The position numbers were made by a program, and so were the translations under genes. Under the pieces are notes generated by a model, which saw nothing but the letters and a program-made list of their open reading frames with translations, had not been told where the DNA came from and ran no database searches. Shown in pieces: positions 42,158-51,762 of a stretch of 64,000 nt of DNA. Source of the stretch: DASXQK01 sp963757155. Its GTDB lineage: Bacteria; Pseudomonadota; Alphaproteobacteria; Dongiales; Dongiaceae. The stretch spans positions 186,001-250,000 of the forward strand of contig CAVWQS010000009.1 in the NCBI GenBank assembly GCA_963757155.1, read 5' to 3'. Numbering within the stretch: position 1 is the first letter of the stretch; the number at the start of each line of letters is the position of its first letter.

Positions 42158-43165
42158 ATGCGCGCGGTCCGCTTGCATGGCGTGGGCGAGCTTCGCGTCG
42201 AGGAAGTCCCTCCGCCCGGCCCGCCCCCGGCCGGCTATCTGCGCCTCAAGGTCGCGGCCGCGGGCATCTGCGGCTCGGATCTGCACAACTACCGCACCGG
42301 CATGTGGATCTCCCATCTGCCGGTGACGCCGGGCCATGAGTTCGCCGCCACCGTCGCCGAGCTCGGCGCCGATGTGGAGGGCTTCCGCCCCGGCGATCTG
42401 GTGGTGGCGGACTCCCGGGCCAATTGCGGAAGCTGCGTCCATTGCCTCGAAGGCAACGGCAATCTCTGCCTGGAGATGGGCTATGTCGGCGAGGTCTCCG
42501 ACGGCGGCTTCGCCGAGGAGACGCTGCTGGCCGCTGATCGCGTGCTGCGGGTGCCGCCGGGCGTGACGCCGGAGATCGCCGCCCTCAGCGAGCCGCTGGC
42601 GGTGGCGCTCCATGTCCGCCAGCGCCTGGATCCAGCCCCTGACCAGCCGATCCTCATCGCCGGCGGCGGGCCTATCGGCGGGCTCCTGGCCCTGCTGCTG
42701 CGCGAGGAAGGCCTGGGGCCGGTCCTGCTGGTCGAGCGCAATGCGGCGCGCGCCCGCCTGCTGGCCGAGGTCGCCGGGGTCGAGGCCATCGATCTCGATC
42801 CAGCCGCGATCGCGCGGCGCTGTCCGCCCACGGGGCCGCGCTACGCGGTCGAGGCCACCGGCTCCTTCGAGGTGCTGCAGAAGCTGGTCCACAGCGTATC
42901 GGCCGGCGGCCGGATCGCCTTGGTGGGAATCTTCCATGGCGCCGGCCAGCTCGACGCCAATCTGCTGGTGGAGCGGGAGCTCGATCTGCGCGGCTGCAGC
43001 GTCTTCCGCGACGAGCAGGCCGATGCCGTGGCGATGCTGCCGCGGCTGGCGCCCAAGCTCGCCCGGCTGATCACGGCGCCCATCGGCCTCGAGGAAGTTC
43101 CCGCAGCTTATGAGCGGCTGATCCGGGGCGAGGCCACGGCGCTCAAGACCATCATCCGGCCGTGA
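42158..43165 (+). CDS. Zinc-dependent medium-chain (MDR) alcohol dehydrogenase
   Basis: 335 residues from the ATG at 42158 after GGTGAGG; a GTG three codons upstream overlaps the previous stop. Catalytic zinc site: AAGICGSDLHNY (Cys), PGHEFAA (His, Glu). Structural zinc: NCGSCVHCLEGNGNLC with four cysteines. Rossmann loop LIAGGGPIGGLLALLL. Family members oxidise polyols such as sorbitol, threonine or butanediol. Tightly placed behind the HisD-like gene, so it probably acts on the same compound or its product. Confidence 0.9.
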   Translation: MRAVRLHGVGELRVEEVPPPGPPPAGYLRLKVAAAGICGSDLHNYRTGMWISHLPVTPGHEFAATVAELGADVEGFRPGDLVVADSRANCGSCVHCLEGNGNLCLEMGYVGEVSDGGFAEETLLAADRVLRVPPGVTPEIAALSEPLAVALHVRQRLDPAPDQPILIAGGGPIGGLLALLLREEGLGPVLLVERNAARARLLAEVAGVEAIDLDPAAIARRCPPTGPRYAVEATGSFEVLQKLVHSVSAGGRIALVGIFHGAGQLDANLLVERELDLRGCSVFRDEQADAVAMLPRLAPKLARLITAPIGLEEVPAAYERLIRGEATALKTIIRP

Positions 43166-43170
43166 GACGC

Positions 43171-43936
43171 CTAGATCGAGGCGAGATAGCCGCCGTCGAC
43201 ATAGAGCACCTGGCCGGTGACATAGGCGGCGGCGGGGGAGCAGAGGAAGACCGCGGCCCCCATCAGATCCTCCATCCGGCCGAAGCGGCGGAGCGGGATC
43301 TTGTCCCGCATGGCCGCCTGCCAGGCTTCATCGCGATAGAAGACCTCGGTCAACGAGGTGCGGAAATAGCCGGGCCCGATGCCATTGACCCGAATGCCGA
43401 GGCTCGCCCATTCCGCGGCCAAGGCCCGGGTCATGCCCAGCAGCCCGCTCTTGGAGGAGCCATAGGGCACGGCGGTCGGCACCCCCACCTCCGAGGTGAG
43501 GGAGCAGAGATTGAGAATGCTGCCGCCCCTCTCCGCCCCGTTCGCCCGCATCAGCTGCGCGGCGGCCCGGGCGCAGAAGAAGGCGCCCTTCAGATTGGTA
43601 TCGAGGATGCGGTCCCACAAAGCCTCGTCCATCTCGAGAGACGGACGCACATCCTCGATGCCGGCATTGTTGACCAGGATATCGAGGTGGGCCGAGCCCG
43701 CCGAAGAAGCGATCGATGGCGGCGATGTCGGTGACATCCAGCGGCCTCCCCTCGCCCGCCCCGCCCGCGGCTTCGATGCCCGCCACCGTCTCGGCCAAAG
43801 CGGCCTGATCGCGGCCGGCGGCGATCACCTGCGCCCCCGCTTCGGCCAAGCCGATCGCGATCGCCTGGCCGATCCCGCGCGAGGCGCCGGTCACCACCGC
43901 AACCTGTCCGGCCAGGGAAAAACTGGGAAGACGCAT
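43171..43936 (-). CDS. SDR family oxidoreductase, one frame shift
   Basis: About 255 residues over two frames. First frame: AVVTGASRGIGQAIAIGLAEAGAQVIAAGRD. After RFFGGLG near 43700 the frame changes and continues AHLDILVNNAGIEDVRPS, the catalytic YGSSKSGLLGMT and VRVN-like RVNGIGPGYFRT, to the C-terminal YVTGQVLYVDGGY. One extra base accounts for the break. Convergent with the MDR gene (5 nt between stops) and divergent from the GntR/UTRA regulator. Confidence 0.87.
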
Positions 43937-43942
43937 GGGGAT

Positions 43943-43954
43943 GCTTATACAAGC
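43943..43954. promoter_or_regulatory. Candidate GntR/HutC-type operator GCTTATACAAGC
   Basis: A 12-bp near-perfect dyad, rich in the GT-ATA-AC pattern (CTTGTATAAG on the other strand) typical of HutC-subfamily sites. It lies in the 80-nt divergent region between the SDR gene and the GntR/UTRA gene, 7 nt upstream of the SDR start, suited to repression of that gene and autoregulation. Confidence 0.4.
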
Positions 43955-44016
43955 GCGCGGCGAAGGACGAAAGCCGGTGGTCGCCGCGCGCCCGTCCTTG
44001 CGAACGGAGATCTCCC

Positions 44017-44757
44017 ATGACCCTGCGTGAGACCTCCAAACCGGCGCCGCTCTATGAGCGGGTCAAGCAGCATGTCCTCGATCGCGTCATGCGCGGCGAA
44101 TGGGCCGATGGCGCACGCCTGCCTTCGGAGCTGGAGCTGGTGGAGGCGCTCGGCGTCTCGCGCATGACGGTGCATCGGGCCTTGCGCGAGCTCTCCGCCG
44201 AGGGGCTGGTCTCGCGCATCCAGGGCGTGGGCACCTTCGTCGCCGCGCGCCAGCAGCGCACCGGCCTGCTGGAGATCCGCGACATCGCCGAGGAGATCAT
44301 CTCCCATGGCCATCGCCATCGCGCCCGGGTGGTGAAGCTGGAGGCGGTGCGCGCCAGCGTCGAGCTCGCGACGAACTTCGAATTGCGTCCGGGGGCCAAG
44401 GTCTTTCGCTCCCTGATCGTGCATCACGAGGACGATCTGCCGGTTCAGCTGGAGGAGCGCTTCGTCACCCCCTTCTTCTCACCGGCCTATCTCGAACAGG
44501 ATTTCGAGAGCCAGACGACGAACCGCTATCTGCAGAACATCGCGCCCGCCACCGAGGTGGAGCAGATCGTCTTCGCCGTGACTCCCGACGCCGAGGCCTG
44601 CCGCCTGCTGGATATCGGCGCCGAGGAGCCCTGCCTGCTGCTGAGCCGGCGCACCTGGGTGGGCGGCGCACCGGCGACCAAGAGCCTCTTCACCTATCCC
44701 GGCTCGCGCTACAGCCTGGGCAGCCGCTACAAGCTCGCCAACGGCATGCCGCGATAA
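44017..44757 (+). CDS. GntR family regulator with UTRA domain (HutC subfamily)
   Basis: 246 residues. Winged helix-turn-helix at ~10-75: YERVKQHVLDRVMRGEWADGARLPSELELVEALGVSRMTVHRALRELSAEGLV in outline. UTRA ligand domain ~95-240: FRSLIVHHEDDLPVQLEERFVTPFFSPAYLEQDF, then EVEQIVFAVTPDAEACRLLDI and EPCLLLSRRTWVGG. UTRA domains bind small metabolites. Its place beside the dehydrogenase and transporter genes makes it their probable regulator. Differs clearly from the GntR protein at 51763. Confidence 0.9.
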   Translation: MTLRETSKPAPLYERVKQHVLDRVMRGEWADGARLPSELELVEALGVSRMTVHRALRELSAEGLVSRIQGVGTFVAARQQRTGLLEIRDIAEEIISHGHRHRARVVKLEAVRASVELATNFELRPGAKVFRSLIVHHEDDLPVQLEERFVTPFFSPAYLEQDFESQTTNRYLQNIAPATEVEQIVFAVTPDAEACRLLDIGAEEPCLLLSRRTWVGGAPATKSLFTYPGSRYSLGSRYKLANGMPR

Positions 44758-44830
44758 GGCGAAGCGGCACTTCCCCCTGTTCTTAAGAGGCGAAGTTTCA
44801 ACGCTGCGAGGCGAGCGATGAGATCCTTCG

Positions 44831-45890
44831 TCACATTTCAACCTGTCCGATGCCGCCACGCAGCGCCCCGGCGGCGGTCGTGCCCCAGAGCACCTCATGC
44901 CCCTCGGGCAGTGTCGCGGCTGTTGGGCATGGCCAGCCAGAGGCGATAGAGCAGGCGATGCTCGCGCTCGCGCGGACCGTCAGTGAAGGCCGTGCGGGCA
45001 TGGTAGACGACATGGTTGTTCAGGAACTGCATGTCGCCGGGCTCCAGGGTCATGTCGAAGGAGAGCTCCTCGGCCAGCGCCAGCAGCATATCGAGAGCCT
45101 CGCGCTGGGCCGCGGTCAGCTTCGGCACGGTTCCGGCCATCTCCGCCGCCTCGATATAGGTGAGCGAGAAATGGCTGGTGAACTTGCCGGCGCGAAGGCC
45201 GAAGACCGGCAGCGCATAGGTGACGGCGGGGCTCGCCGCCTCCTCGCCGAAGCGGCTGCGGTGAAAATCCCCAAAGAGGAGATCCAGCAGATCGGGGCGC
45301 CGCCGCAGCATCTCGTTATGGATGGCGACGGAGCTGACCAGCCGGCTGACTCCGCCGGCATTGGCCTGCTGGACGCAGAGCAGCCCCACCACATCCGTGC
45401 GGTCGGTGTGGAAGCGCAATGCGCCGTTGGTGAGGGTGCGGGCATAGGAGGAGAGAAAGGCTTTTCCCTCGCCCGCCCCCGTCGTCACCTGGCCGTAGCG
45501 CTGCCCCGCCTCGCTGCCTTCGTCGCGGATCTCGCGCATGAGCTCGCCGCGGCGGTTCTGGAAGACCGGCGTGCCGAGATGGCAGCCGATGGCGAACCAG
45601 ATCCGGCGCAGCTCCTCCGGCGTGTAGCGCTCGACGGGCAGGCCCCGCAGCTTGACCATGCCCGAGCCTTCCTCGAGCTCCTCCGCGATCTCGGCGAAGC
45701 GATGCGTCATGCCCGGCAAGGGAAAATTATCTGCGGTGACCTCGCGCCACGGAAGCCCTTGGACCGCGCGCAAGCCGCGATCGATCTCCTCGATTTCCGC
45801 CGGCGTCAGATCACGGCGCCAGCGCGGATGGTCCGCCATCTCGCGGCCCTGCCACGCGGCAGCGCCGGCAATGGGTTCTCGTGCAGTCAT
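44831..45890 (-). CDS. TauD/TfdA family 2-oxoglutarate-dependent dioxygenase, frame shift near 3' end
   Basis: About 352 residues from the ATG at 45890 (AGGGAG upstream). Iron site RFHTDRTD with distal histidine in NNHVVYHARTAF, and the 2-oxoglutarate arginine in REREHRLLYRLWLAMP. The frame breaks near 44918 after LAMPNSRD; dropping one base continues LPEGHEVLWGTTAAGALRGGI and stops at 44831, a typical C-terminus for the family. Hydroxylates small acids such as taurine, sulfonates or carnitine precursors; substrate unknown. Terminates opposite the GntR/UTRA gene. Confidence 0.87.
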
Positions 45891-45912
45891 CGCGCTCCCT
45901 ACCAATTCAAAC

Positions 45913-45996
45913 CGTCATTCGCGAAAGCGGGGATCCAGGGCGACATGATCGGGACCTCGCCGGCTGCCCTGGATCCCCGCTTTCGCGGGAATGACG
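45913..45996. repeat. CGTCATTCCCGC palindromic repeat, complete copy
   Basis: Left arm CGTCATTCGCGAAAGCGGGG with GATCCAGGGC, right arm GCCCTGGATCCCCGC with TTTCGCGGGAATGACG, separated by ~28 nt. Same build as the copy at 1492. Lies in the 136-nt gap between the OppF-like and TauD-family genes, both read leftward. Confidence 0.8.
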
Positions 45997-46026
45997 GAAG
46001 CGAGGAACGAAGGATACCTCCGCGCC

Positions 46027-47016
46027 TCACAGCTTGGCGAGATGGCAGGCGGCGATATGGCCGGGCGCCAGCTCGCGCAAGAGGGGGACCTCAACCCGGC
46101 AGCGGTCGATGGCGATGGGGCAGCGAGGATGGAAGGGGCAGCCGCTGGGGATGGCCAGCGGGCTCGGCAGCTCGCCGCGCACGGCATCGACGGCGGAGCG
46201 CCGGGCGGGATCGAGCTCGGGTGCGGCCTTCAGCAAAGCGGCGGTATAGGGATGGCCGGGGGTGGTGAAAAGGCGCTCGGTCTCCGCCAGCTCGACGATG
46301 GCGCCCAGATACATGACCGCGACCCGGTGGGAGATATGGCGCACAAGCCGCAGATCATGGGCGATGAACAGCACGGTAAGGCCGAGCCGCTCCTGCAGCT
46401 CCAGCAGGAGATTGACGATCTGGGCCTGGACCGAGACGTCGAGGGCCGAGACCAGCTCGTCGGCAATCAGGCATTCGGGCTCGACGGCGAGCGCGCGCGC
46501 AATGCCGATGCGCTGGCGCTGGCCGCCGCTGAACTCATAGGGATAGCGGGCCGTCGCATCCGCCGGCAGGCGCACCAGATCGAGGAGCTCGCTGATGCGC
46601 TGCTCCACCCCGGCGCCCTGGCGCAGGCCATGGAAGCGGATCGCCTCGGCCAGCATCTGCCCCACGGTCATGCGCGGGTTGAGGGAGCTGTAGGGATCCT
46701 GGAAGACCATCTGCACGCGCCGGCTATAGGCCCGCTGCTTGGCCTCCTCCAGGCTCAGCACATCCAGCCCGTCATAGACGATGCGGCCCCCCTGGGGCGT
46801 CAGCAGCCGGACGAGGCAGCGCGCCAGGGTCGATTTTCCGCAGCCGGATTCGCCGACGATCCCCAGAGTCTCCCCGCGCGCGACGGTGAAGCTGACGCCG
46901 TTGAGGGCGCGGATGAGCTGGACCGGCTCGCCGCTCAGGCGACCGAAGAAGGAGCCATGGCGCCGGAAGCTCATGGACAGGTTCTCGACGGTGATGAAGG
47001 GCTGCACCGCGTTCAT
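46027..47016 (-). CDS. Oligopeptide/dipeptide ABC transporter ATP-binding protein, OppF/DppF type
   Basis: 329 residues. Walker A GESGCGKSTLAR, Q-loop FQDPYSSLNPRMTVGQML, signature FSGGQRQRIGIARAL, Walker B CLIADELVSALD (Leu in place of the usual Pro), switch AHDLRLVRHIS. C-terminal oligopeptide-transporter domain with cysteines CPFHPRCPIAIDRC and the end HIAACH. Last gene of the operon SBP-DppB-DppC-OppD-OppF. Start chosen at MNAVQPF, 8 nt after the OppD stop. Confidence 0.92.
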   Translation of the reverse strand: MNAVQPFITVENLSMSFRRHGSFFGRLSGEPVQLIRALNGVSFTVARGETLGIVGESGCGKSTLARCLVRLLTPQGGRIVYDGLDVLSLEEAKQRAYSRRVQMVFQDPYSSLNPRMTVGQMLAEAIRFHGLRQGAGVEQRISELLDLVRLPADATARYPYEFSGGQRQRIGIARALAVEPECLIADELVSALDVSVQAQIVNLLLELQERLGLTVLFIAHDLRLVRHISHRVAVMYLGAIVELAETERLFTTPGHPYTAALLKAAPELDPARRSAVDAVRGELPSPLAIPSGCPFHPRCPIAIDRCRVEVPLLRELAPGHIAACHLAKL

Positions 47017-47023
47017 CGCTCGC

Positions 47024-48037
47024 TCAGGCCTCGGCGACGATGTCATGGCGGATGCAGGCCGAGCGATGCGCCGGCGTCGACTTCGACCAAGGGCGGGCGC
47101 GCCTGGCGGCAGGCATCGATCACGAAGCGGCAGCGGGGCGCGAAGGCGCAGCCCTGGGGCAGATCGGAGAGCAACGGCGGCTGGCCTGGAATCGAGGCGA
47201 GCGGCTGGCGCATGACGCCCGCCCGCGGCACCGAGTTGAGCAGGCCCAGCGTGTAGGCGTGGCGCGGCTGGCGGAAGATCTCGCGTGACCGGCCCGGTCT
47301 CCACCACCCGCCCCGCATACATCACGGCGAGGCGGTCGCAGGTCTGGGCGATGACGCCCAGATCATGGGTCACCAGCACCACGCTCATATTGAGCTCGCG
47401 CCGCAGCCGGAGGATCAGCTTCAGGATCTGGTCCTGGATGGTCACGTCGAGCGCGGTGGTGGGCTCATCGGCCAGCAGGAGCTTCGGGCTGGAGGCGAGC
47501 GCAATGGCGATCATCGCCCGCTGGCGCATGCCGCCGGAGAATTGATGCGGATAATCCTCGATGCGGCGTCTTGGCCGCCGGAATGCCGACATGGTCGAGC
47601 AGCTCGATGGCCCGTGCCTTGCGCCCCGCGGCATCCAGGTCGGTATGCTCTTGGAGATTCTCGCGGATCTGCATGCCCACGGTCAGCACGGGGTTGAGAG
47701 CCGTCATGGGCTCCTGGAAGATGAGGCCGATCTGGCCGCCGCGCACACGCCGGAGCTCCGGCTCGGGCATCCGCAGGAGATCGCGGCCGCGCCAGAGGAC
47801 CTGGCCGCTCACATGGCCCGGCGGGTGGATGAGGCGCAGGAGCGCGCGCAAGGTGACGCTCTTGCCCGATCCGGATTCGCCCGCCAGGCCCAGCACCTCG
47901 CCCGGCGCCACGTCGAAATCGACGCCGTCCACGGCCTTGAGCTCATGCTCGCCGGTCCCGAAGCCGACGCGCAGATCGCGCACCGCGAGCAAAGCCTCGG
48001 CTTCCGGGGATGCGGCCTTTTGGGCGGCGGCCGGCAT
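47024..48037 (-). CDS. Oligopeptide/dipeptide ABC transporter ATP-binding protein, OppD/DppD type, three frame shifts
   Basis: Three reading frames together give a normal OppD of ~337 residues. Frame 1: LRVGFGTGEHELKAVDGVDF, Walker A GESGSGKSVT, Q-loop FQEPMTALNP. Break near 47567 (PAAKT / RRIEDYPHQ). Frame 2: signature FSGGMRQRAMIA, Walker B LLLADEPTTALD, THDLGVIAQTCD. Break near 47285 (ETGPV / REIFRQPRHAYT). Frame 3: CAFAPRCRFVIDAC. Break near 47072, after which AHRSACIRHDIVAEA, the family-typical end, stops at 47024. Each is explained by one extra base. The ATG overlaps the permease stop. Confidence 0.85.
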
Positions 48038-48886
48038 CAGCGCCGCCGCCGGAAGATATCGGCGATGCCGTCGCCGACCAGGCTGAAGCCGACGCCGGCC
48101 AGCACGATGGCGATGCCCGGAAAGACCGAGATCCACCAGGCCGTGCTCATGAAATTCTTGCCGTCGGCGATGATGACGCCCCATTCCGCCGTCGGCGGCT
48201 GGGCGCCGAGGCCGAGATAGCCGAGGCTCGAGCCCAGCAGGATGTCGAGGGCCATGTCGGTCATCCAATAGACGATGATCGGCGTGATGGCGTTGGGCAG
48301 GAGATGGCGGAAGATGATCCGCGCCTCGCCATAGCCCAGCACCTTGGCGGCGGCGACATAGTCGCTCTGCTTCTGCACCTGGACATCCGCCCGCATGAGC
48401 TGGGCGTAGAAGACCCAGCCCACGGCGCTGACGGCGATATACATGTTGAACAGCCCGGGCCCCAGCACCGCGACGATGGCGATGACGATCACCAGGAAGG
48501 GAAAGGTGATGGTGAGATCGACGATCCGGCCGAAGAGGGCGTCGAGCCAGCCGCCGCGATAGCCCACCACCGCCCCCACCAGCGTGCCGAAGATGAGGGG
48601 GAACAGCGTGCAGAAGACGGCGATCTGCATGTCGATCCGCGTCGCCCAGATCACCCGCGACAGCACATCGCGGCCGAAATTGTCGGTGCCGAAGGGATGC
48701 GCCAGGCTCGGCGGGTGACATGATGGCCGTTGTAGTCGAAGGCGAGCGGATCATAAGGGCGCGACGAGCCCGGGGAAGAAGGCGCAGATCAGCATCAGGC
48801 AGCATGATCGCGACGCCGATTCGAAGCGACATGCGCCGGCGGCCGCGCGTCTCGCGCGGATCGGACGAGGTGACGGGCATGGTCAT
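48037..48886 (-). CDS. Dipeptide/oligopeptide ABC transporter permease, DppC type, three frame shifts
   Basis: The main frame (48037 to ~48712) codes GTDNFGRDVLSRVIW, membrane helices and the EAA loop KVLGYGEARIIFRHLLPNAITPIIVYW. Upstream, short frame fragments give PVTSSDPRETRGRRRMSLRIGVAIML, then ICAFFPGLVAPYDP and LAFDYNGHHVT, with breaks near 48800, 48753 and 48713. Together they make a standard DppC of ~283 residues. The start ATG overlaps the DppB stop. Three breaks within 90 nt point to poor base calling here. Confidence 0.82.
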
Positions 48887-49821
48887 CGCCGCGCGATCCT
48901 GGGATCGAGGGAGGCCTGCACCATATCCGTCACGAGGAAGACCAGGGAGACCAGGATCGCCAGAGTGAGGGTCAGCCCCTGGATGACGGGATAGTCGCGG
49001 CCATAGATCGAATCGATCATCAGCCGGCCGACGCCGGGAATGGCGAAGACGGATTCGGTGATGACGGCACCCCCCAGCAGCGTCCCGATATTGAGGCCGA
49101 AGAGGGCCACGGTGGAGATGAGGGCATTGCGCAGCACATGGCGCCCCAGCACCAGGCGGTTGCGCAGCCCCTTGGCCCGGGCGAAATCCACATAATCGGC
49201 ATTCAGCACCTCGATGATCCCGTTGCGCAGATTGCGCATCAGCACGGCGGAGAGGCTGAAGGCCAGGGTCAGCGCCGGCAAGAAGAGGTGATAGAGATCC
49301 TCGCTGAAGGTGCTGCCGAAGCCACCCACCGGGAACCAATGCAGCCGGGCGGCGAAGAAGGTCAGCAGCAGGATGCCGATATAGAACACCGGCATGGAGA
49401 GGCCGATCTGGAAGCCCGTGCGGATCGCCCCGTCCACGAGGCTGTCGCGGCGCAGCGCCGCCCACATGGCCATGGGCACCGCCAGCAGCACGGCCAGCAC
49501 GGCGGCGAAGGCGGTCAGGAAGAGGGTCACCGGCAGACGCTCGATGATGAGACGCGTCACCGAGACCTTCAGGACGATCGAGTTGCCCAGATCGCCCTGG
49601 AAGAAACTGCGCAGGAAGAACAGGAACTGCACCGGGATCGAGCGGTTGAGGCCGAGCTGCTCGTTGATCCGGTTGACCGCCTCGTCCGTCGCATGGATGC
49701 CCAGCAGCGCGCTGGTGGGATCGCCCGGCAGGAGATGCACGAGGACGAAGACGATCACCATGATGAGAAAGAAGGTGGGCAGGATCTGCGCCAGCCGGAT
49801 GACGAGATAATTCAGGCTCAC
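48883..49821 (-). CDS. Dipeptide/oligopeptide ABC transporter permease, DppB type
   Basis: 312 residues, intact. N-terminal helix YLVIRLAQILPTFFLIMVIVF, the DppB loop LLPGDPTSALLGIHAT, LNRSIPVQFLFFLRSFFQGDLGNS, and EAA loop DYVDFARAKGLRNRLVLGRHVLRNALI. Pairs with DppC in the inner membrane. Lies 134 nt downstream of the binding-protein gene. Confidence 0.92.
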   Translation of the reverse strand: MSLNYLVIRLAQILPTFFLIMVIVFVLVHLLPGDPTSALLGIHATDEAVNRINEQLGLNRSIPVQFLFFLRSFFQGDLGNSIVLKVSVTRLIIERLPVTLFLTAFAAVLAVLLAVPMAMWAALRRDSLVDGAIRTGFQIGLSMPVFYIGILLLTFFAARLHWFPVGGFGSTFSEDLYHLFLPALTLAFSLSAVLMRNLRNGIIEVLNADYVDFARAKGLRNRLVLGRHVLRNALISTVALFGLNIGTLLGGAVITESVFAIPGVGRLMIDSIYGRDYPVIQGLTLTLAILVSLVFLVTDMVQASLDPRIARR

Positions 49822-49955
49822 ATTCCCTCTCGGGGCTGGCCCTCTCGGGGCTCGATATCCGCCGGGCGTTCAGGATTAGCCGCGGCCAGCCGGAGCAGGC
49901 AGCCGGGACCGGCAAACGAGCCGGCCCCGGCGATGCGCGACGTCAAGCTGCGAGC

Positions 49956-51538
49956 TTACTTCTCGATATAGGCGCCCGAAAAGATATTGTTGCCCAGAGG
50001 GATCTGCACGAAGCCCTTCACGTTCTTGCGCAGCGCCACCGGATAGGGCGACTGGTAGAGGAACAGGATCGGGGCCGCCTTCATGTAGATATCCTGGATC
50101 TGCTTGTACTGGTCGGCACGCTTGGCCTTGTCGGACTTCCTTTTGGGATGCCTCGAAAAGGCTGTCGATCGTCTTGTCCTCATAGCCGCTATGCAGCGAT
50201 TGAATGATGGGGAAAATAGGCGAAATAGGAGGTGATCTCGCTGGGATCGGCGATGTCGTCGGTCCAGAGCGAGGTGCGCATCTGGAAGTCGCCCGCCCGG
50301 TAGCGCGCCGTGCGGGTGGCATTGTCGACCTGCTCGATCTTCAAGGTGACGCCCACCGCCGACCACATCGCCTGGACGGTGGAGAGGATCGCGTTGTCGT
50401 CGGCGCTGCCCGCCAGAGCGAAGCAGGTGATGGTGGTGCCCGGGGCGATGCCCGCTTCCTTGAGCAGGGCCTTGGCCTTCTCCGGATCATAGGGATAGGC
50501 CGGCCCGTCGCCGGAGACCAGCGGCGTCGCCGAGGACATGTAGGAGATCACCGGCGTGCCCACGTCGAAGGTGACGATCTTGATCAGCGCGGCCTTGTCG
50601 ACGGCGTAGTTCAGGGCCTGGCGCACCCGCGCGTCGGCGAGCGGATTGGCCGAGCCGTCCTTCATCTTCGGCCGCACGTTCATGGTGAGGAAGGTCACCT
50701 TGGTCGAGGGGAAGAGCGCCATGTTCAGGTTCGGATCGTTCTTCAGCTCCTGCACCCGGGCATAGGGGATGAGCTCGGCGCCGTCGACCTCGCCGGCCTG
50801 GAGCTTCAGGATCCGGGTCGCGTCATCGGGAATGATCGGGAAATCGACCTCGTCGAGATAGGGCAAGGGCTTCCCGTCTTCGCCCATCTGCCAGTAGTAG
50901 GGGTTGCGCTTGATCACCATCTGGGTGCCGCGCTGCCAGCTGTCGAACATGAAGGGTCCGGAGCCGACAGGATGCTCGGCAAAGGCCTTGGCCTTCGCCT
51001 CGTCGGTGGCGCCCGGCGTCGCGTCGAAGAGCTTCTGGGGCATGATCGCCGTGTTGAAGGTGGCGAGGCCCGCGGCCAGAGTCGGGTCGGGGTGCTTCAG
51101 ATGCAGCGCCACCGTGTCCGGGCTCTTGATCTCCACCGAATCGACCGATTCGAGAATGAAGTTCCAGATGCCGTTCTTCGGATTGCGCGCCCGTTCCAGG
51201 GTGCCTTTCACGTCCTCCGCGGTGATGGGCGAGCCGTCGGAGAATTTGGTGCCCTGGCGCAAGGTGAGAGTGAAGGTCAGCCCATCGTCGGAGACCTGAT
51301 AGGCCGTGGCGAGGCCGGGCGAGACGCCTTTGCCATCGGCCGTCGGCTGCAGCAGCGTGTCGTAGAGATTGGTCAGGATCCAGATGTCGACATTGGCATC
51401 GTTGAACACCGGATCGAGCCAGAGCGAATCGGCGTAGCGGGCATAGATCATCTTGCCACCCCGGGTGGCGGCTTGCGCCGTGGCCGCGATCGCGACCAGG
51501 GCACAGCCCAGCAGCAAGCCTCGAATCCATCTGCTCAT
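49956..51538 (-). CDS. ABC transporter substrate-binding protein, family 5 (DppA/OppA type), two frame shifts
   Basis: About 526 residues from the ATG at 51538 (GGGAGAA upstream). Sec signal (RGLLLGCALVAIAATAQA), then ARYADSLWLDPVFNDANVDIW and LTLRQGTKFSDGSPITAEDV, the SBP_bac_5 signature. Breaks near 50214 (FAYFP / IIQSLHSGYED) and 50138 (EASQKE / SDKAKRADQYKQIQ) are explained by one extra base each; the protein then ends QIPLGNNIFSGAYIEK. First gene of the importer operon, with a dyad operator 41 nt upstream of the start. A close paralogue is encoded at 56745. Confidence 0.88.
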
Positions 51539-51578
51539 GGCAGTTCTCCCTGTAAGTGACCCCAAAGCGTCGTCTTAT

Positions 51579-51598
51579 TGTTATAGTCGATTATGACA
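51579..51598. promoter_or_regulatory. Operator copy 1 (TGTTATA-N6-TATGACA), upstream of the binding-protein operon
   Basis: TGTTATAGTCGATTATGACA, a 20-bp dyad with 6 of 7 arm positions symmetric. It matches the site at 51719 at 17 of 20 positions including both arms. It lies 41 nt upstream of the binding-protein ATG, in an AT-rich patch of a GC-rich region. Confidence 0.65.
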
Positions 51599-51718
51599 CC
51601 ATAGCTCGGCGGCGCGAGTCAATTTTCCCGTGCGGCTTCCCGTGCATCCTGCCCGCAGCTTCGGCAGACCTGCCTTATGCGCAGGCATGCGCTCCCCGGC
51701 TTGTGGGCGATTGTCCAG

Positions 51719-51738
51719 TGTTATAGTCTGATATAACA
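51719..51738. promoter_or_regulatory. Operator copy 2 (TGTTATA-N6-TATAACA), upstream of the GntR gene
   Basis: TGTTATAGTCTGATATAACA has perfect 7-bp inverted arms. It lies 25 nt upstream of the GntR regulator's ATG and so would overlap its promoter. Together with the copy at 51579 it suggests that the GntR protein represses both itself and the divergent importer operon. Confidence 0.7.
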
Positions 51739-51762
51739 ATCCCGCGGAGCCGGCCCCCTTTC

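Noticed and set aside
46027..51538. Importer genes as true pseudogenes
   Set aside because: The breaks are single-base, leave every motif intact and restore standard C-termini; DppB and OppF in the same operon are perfect. Sequence error is more likely.
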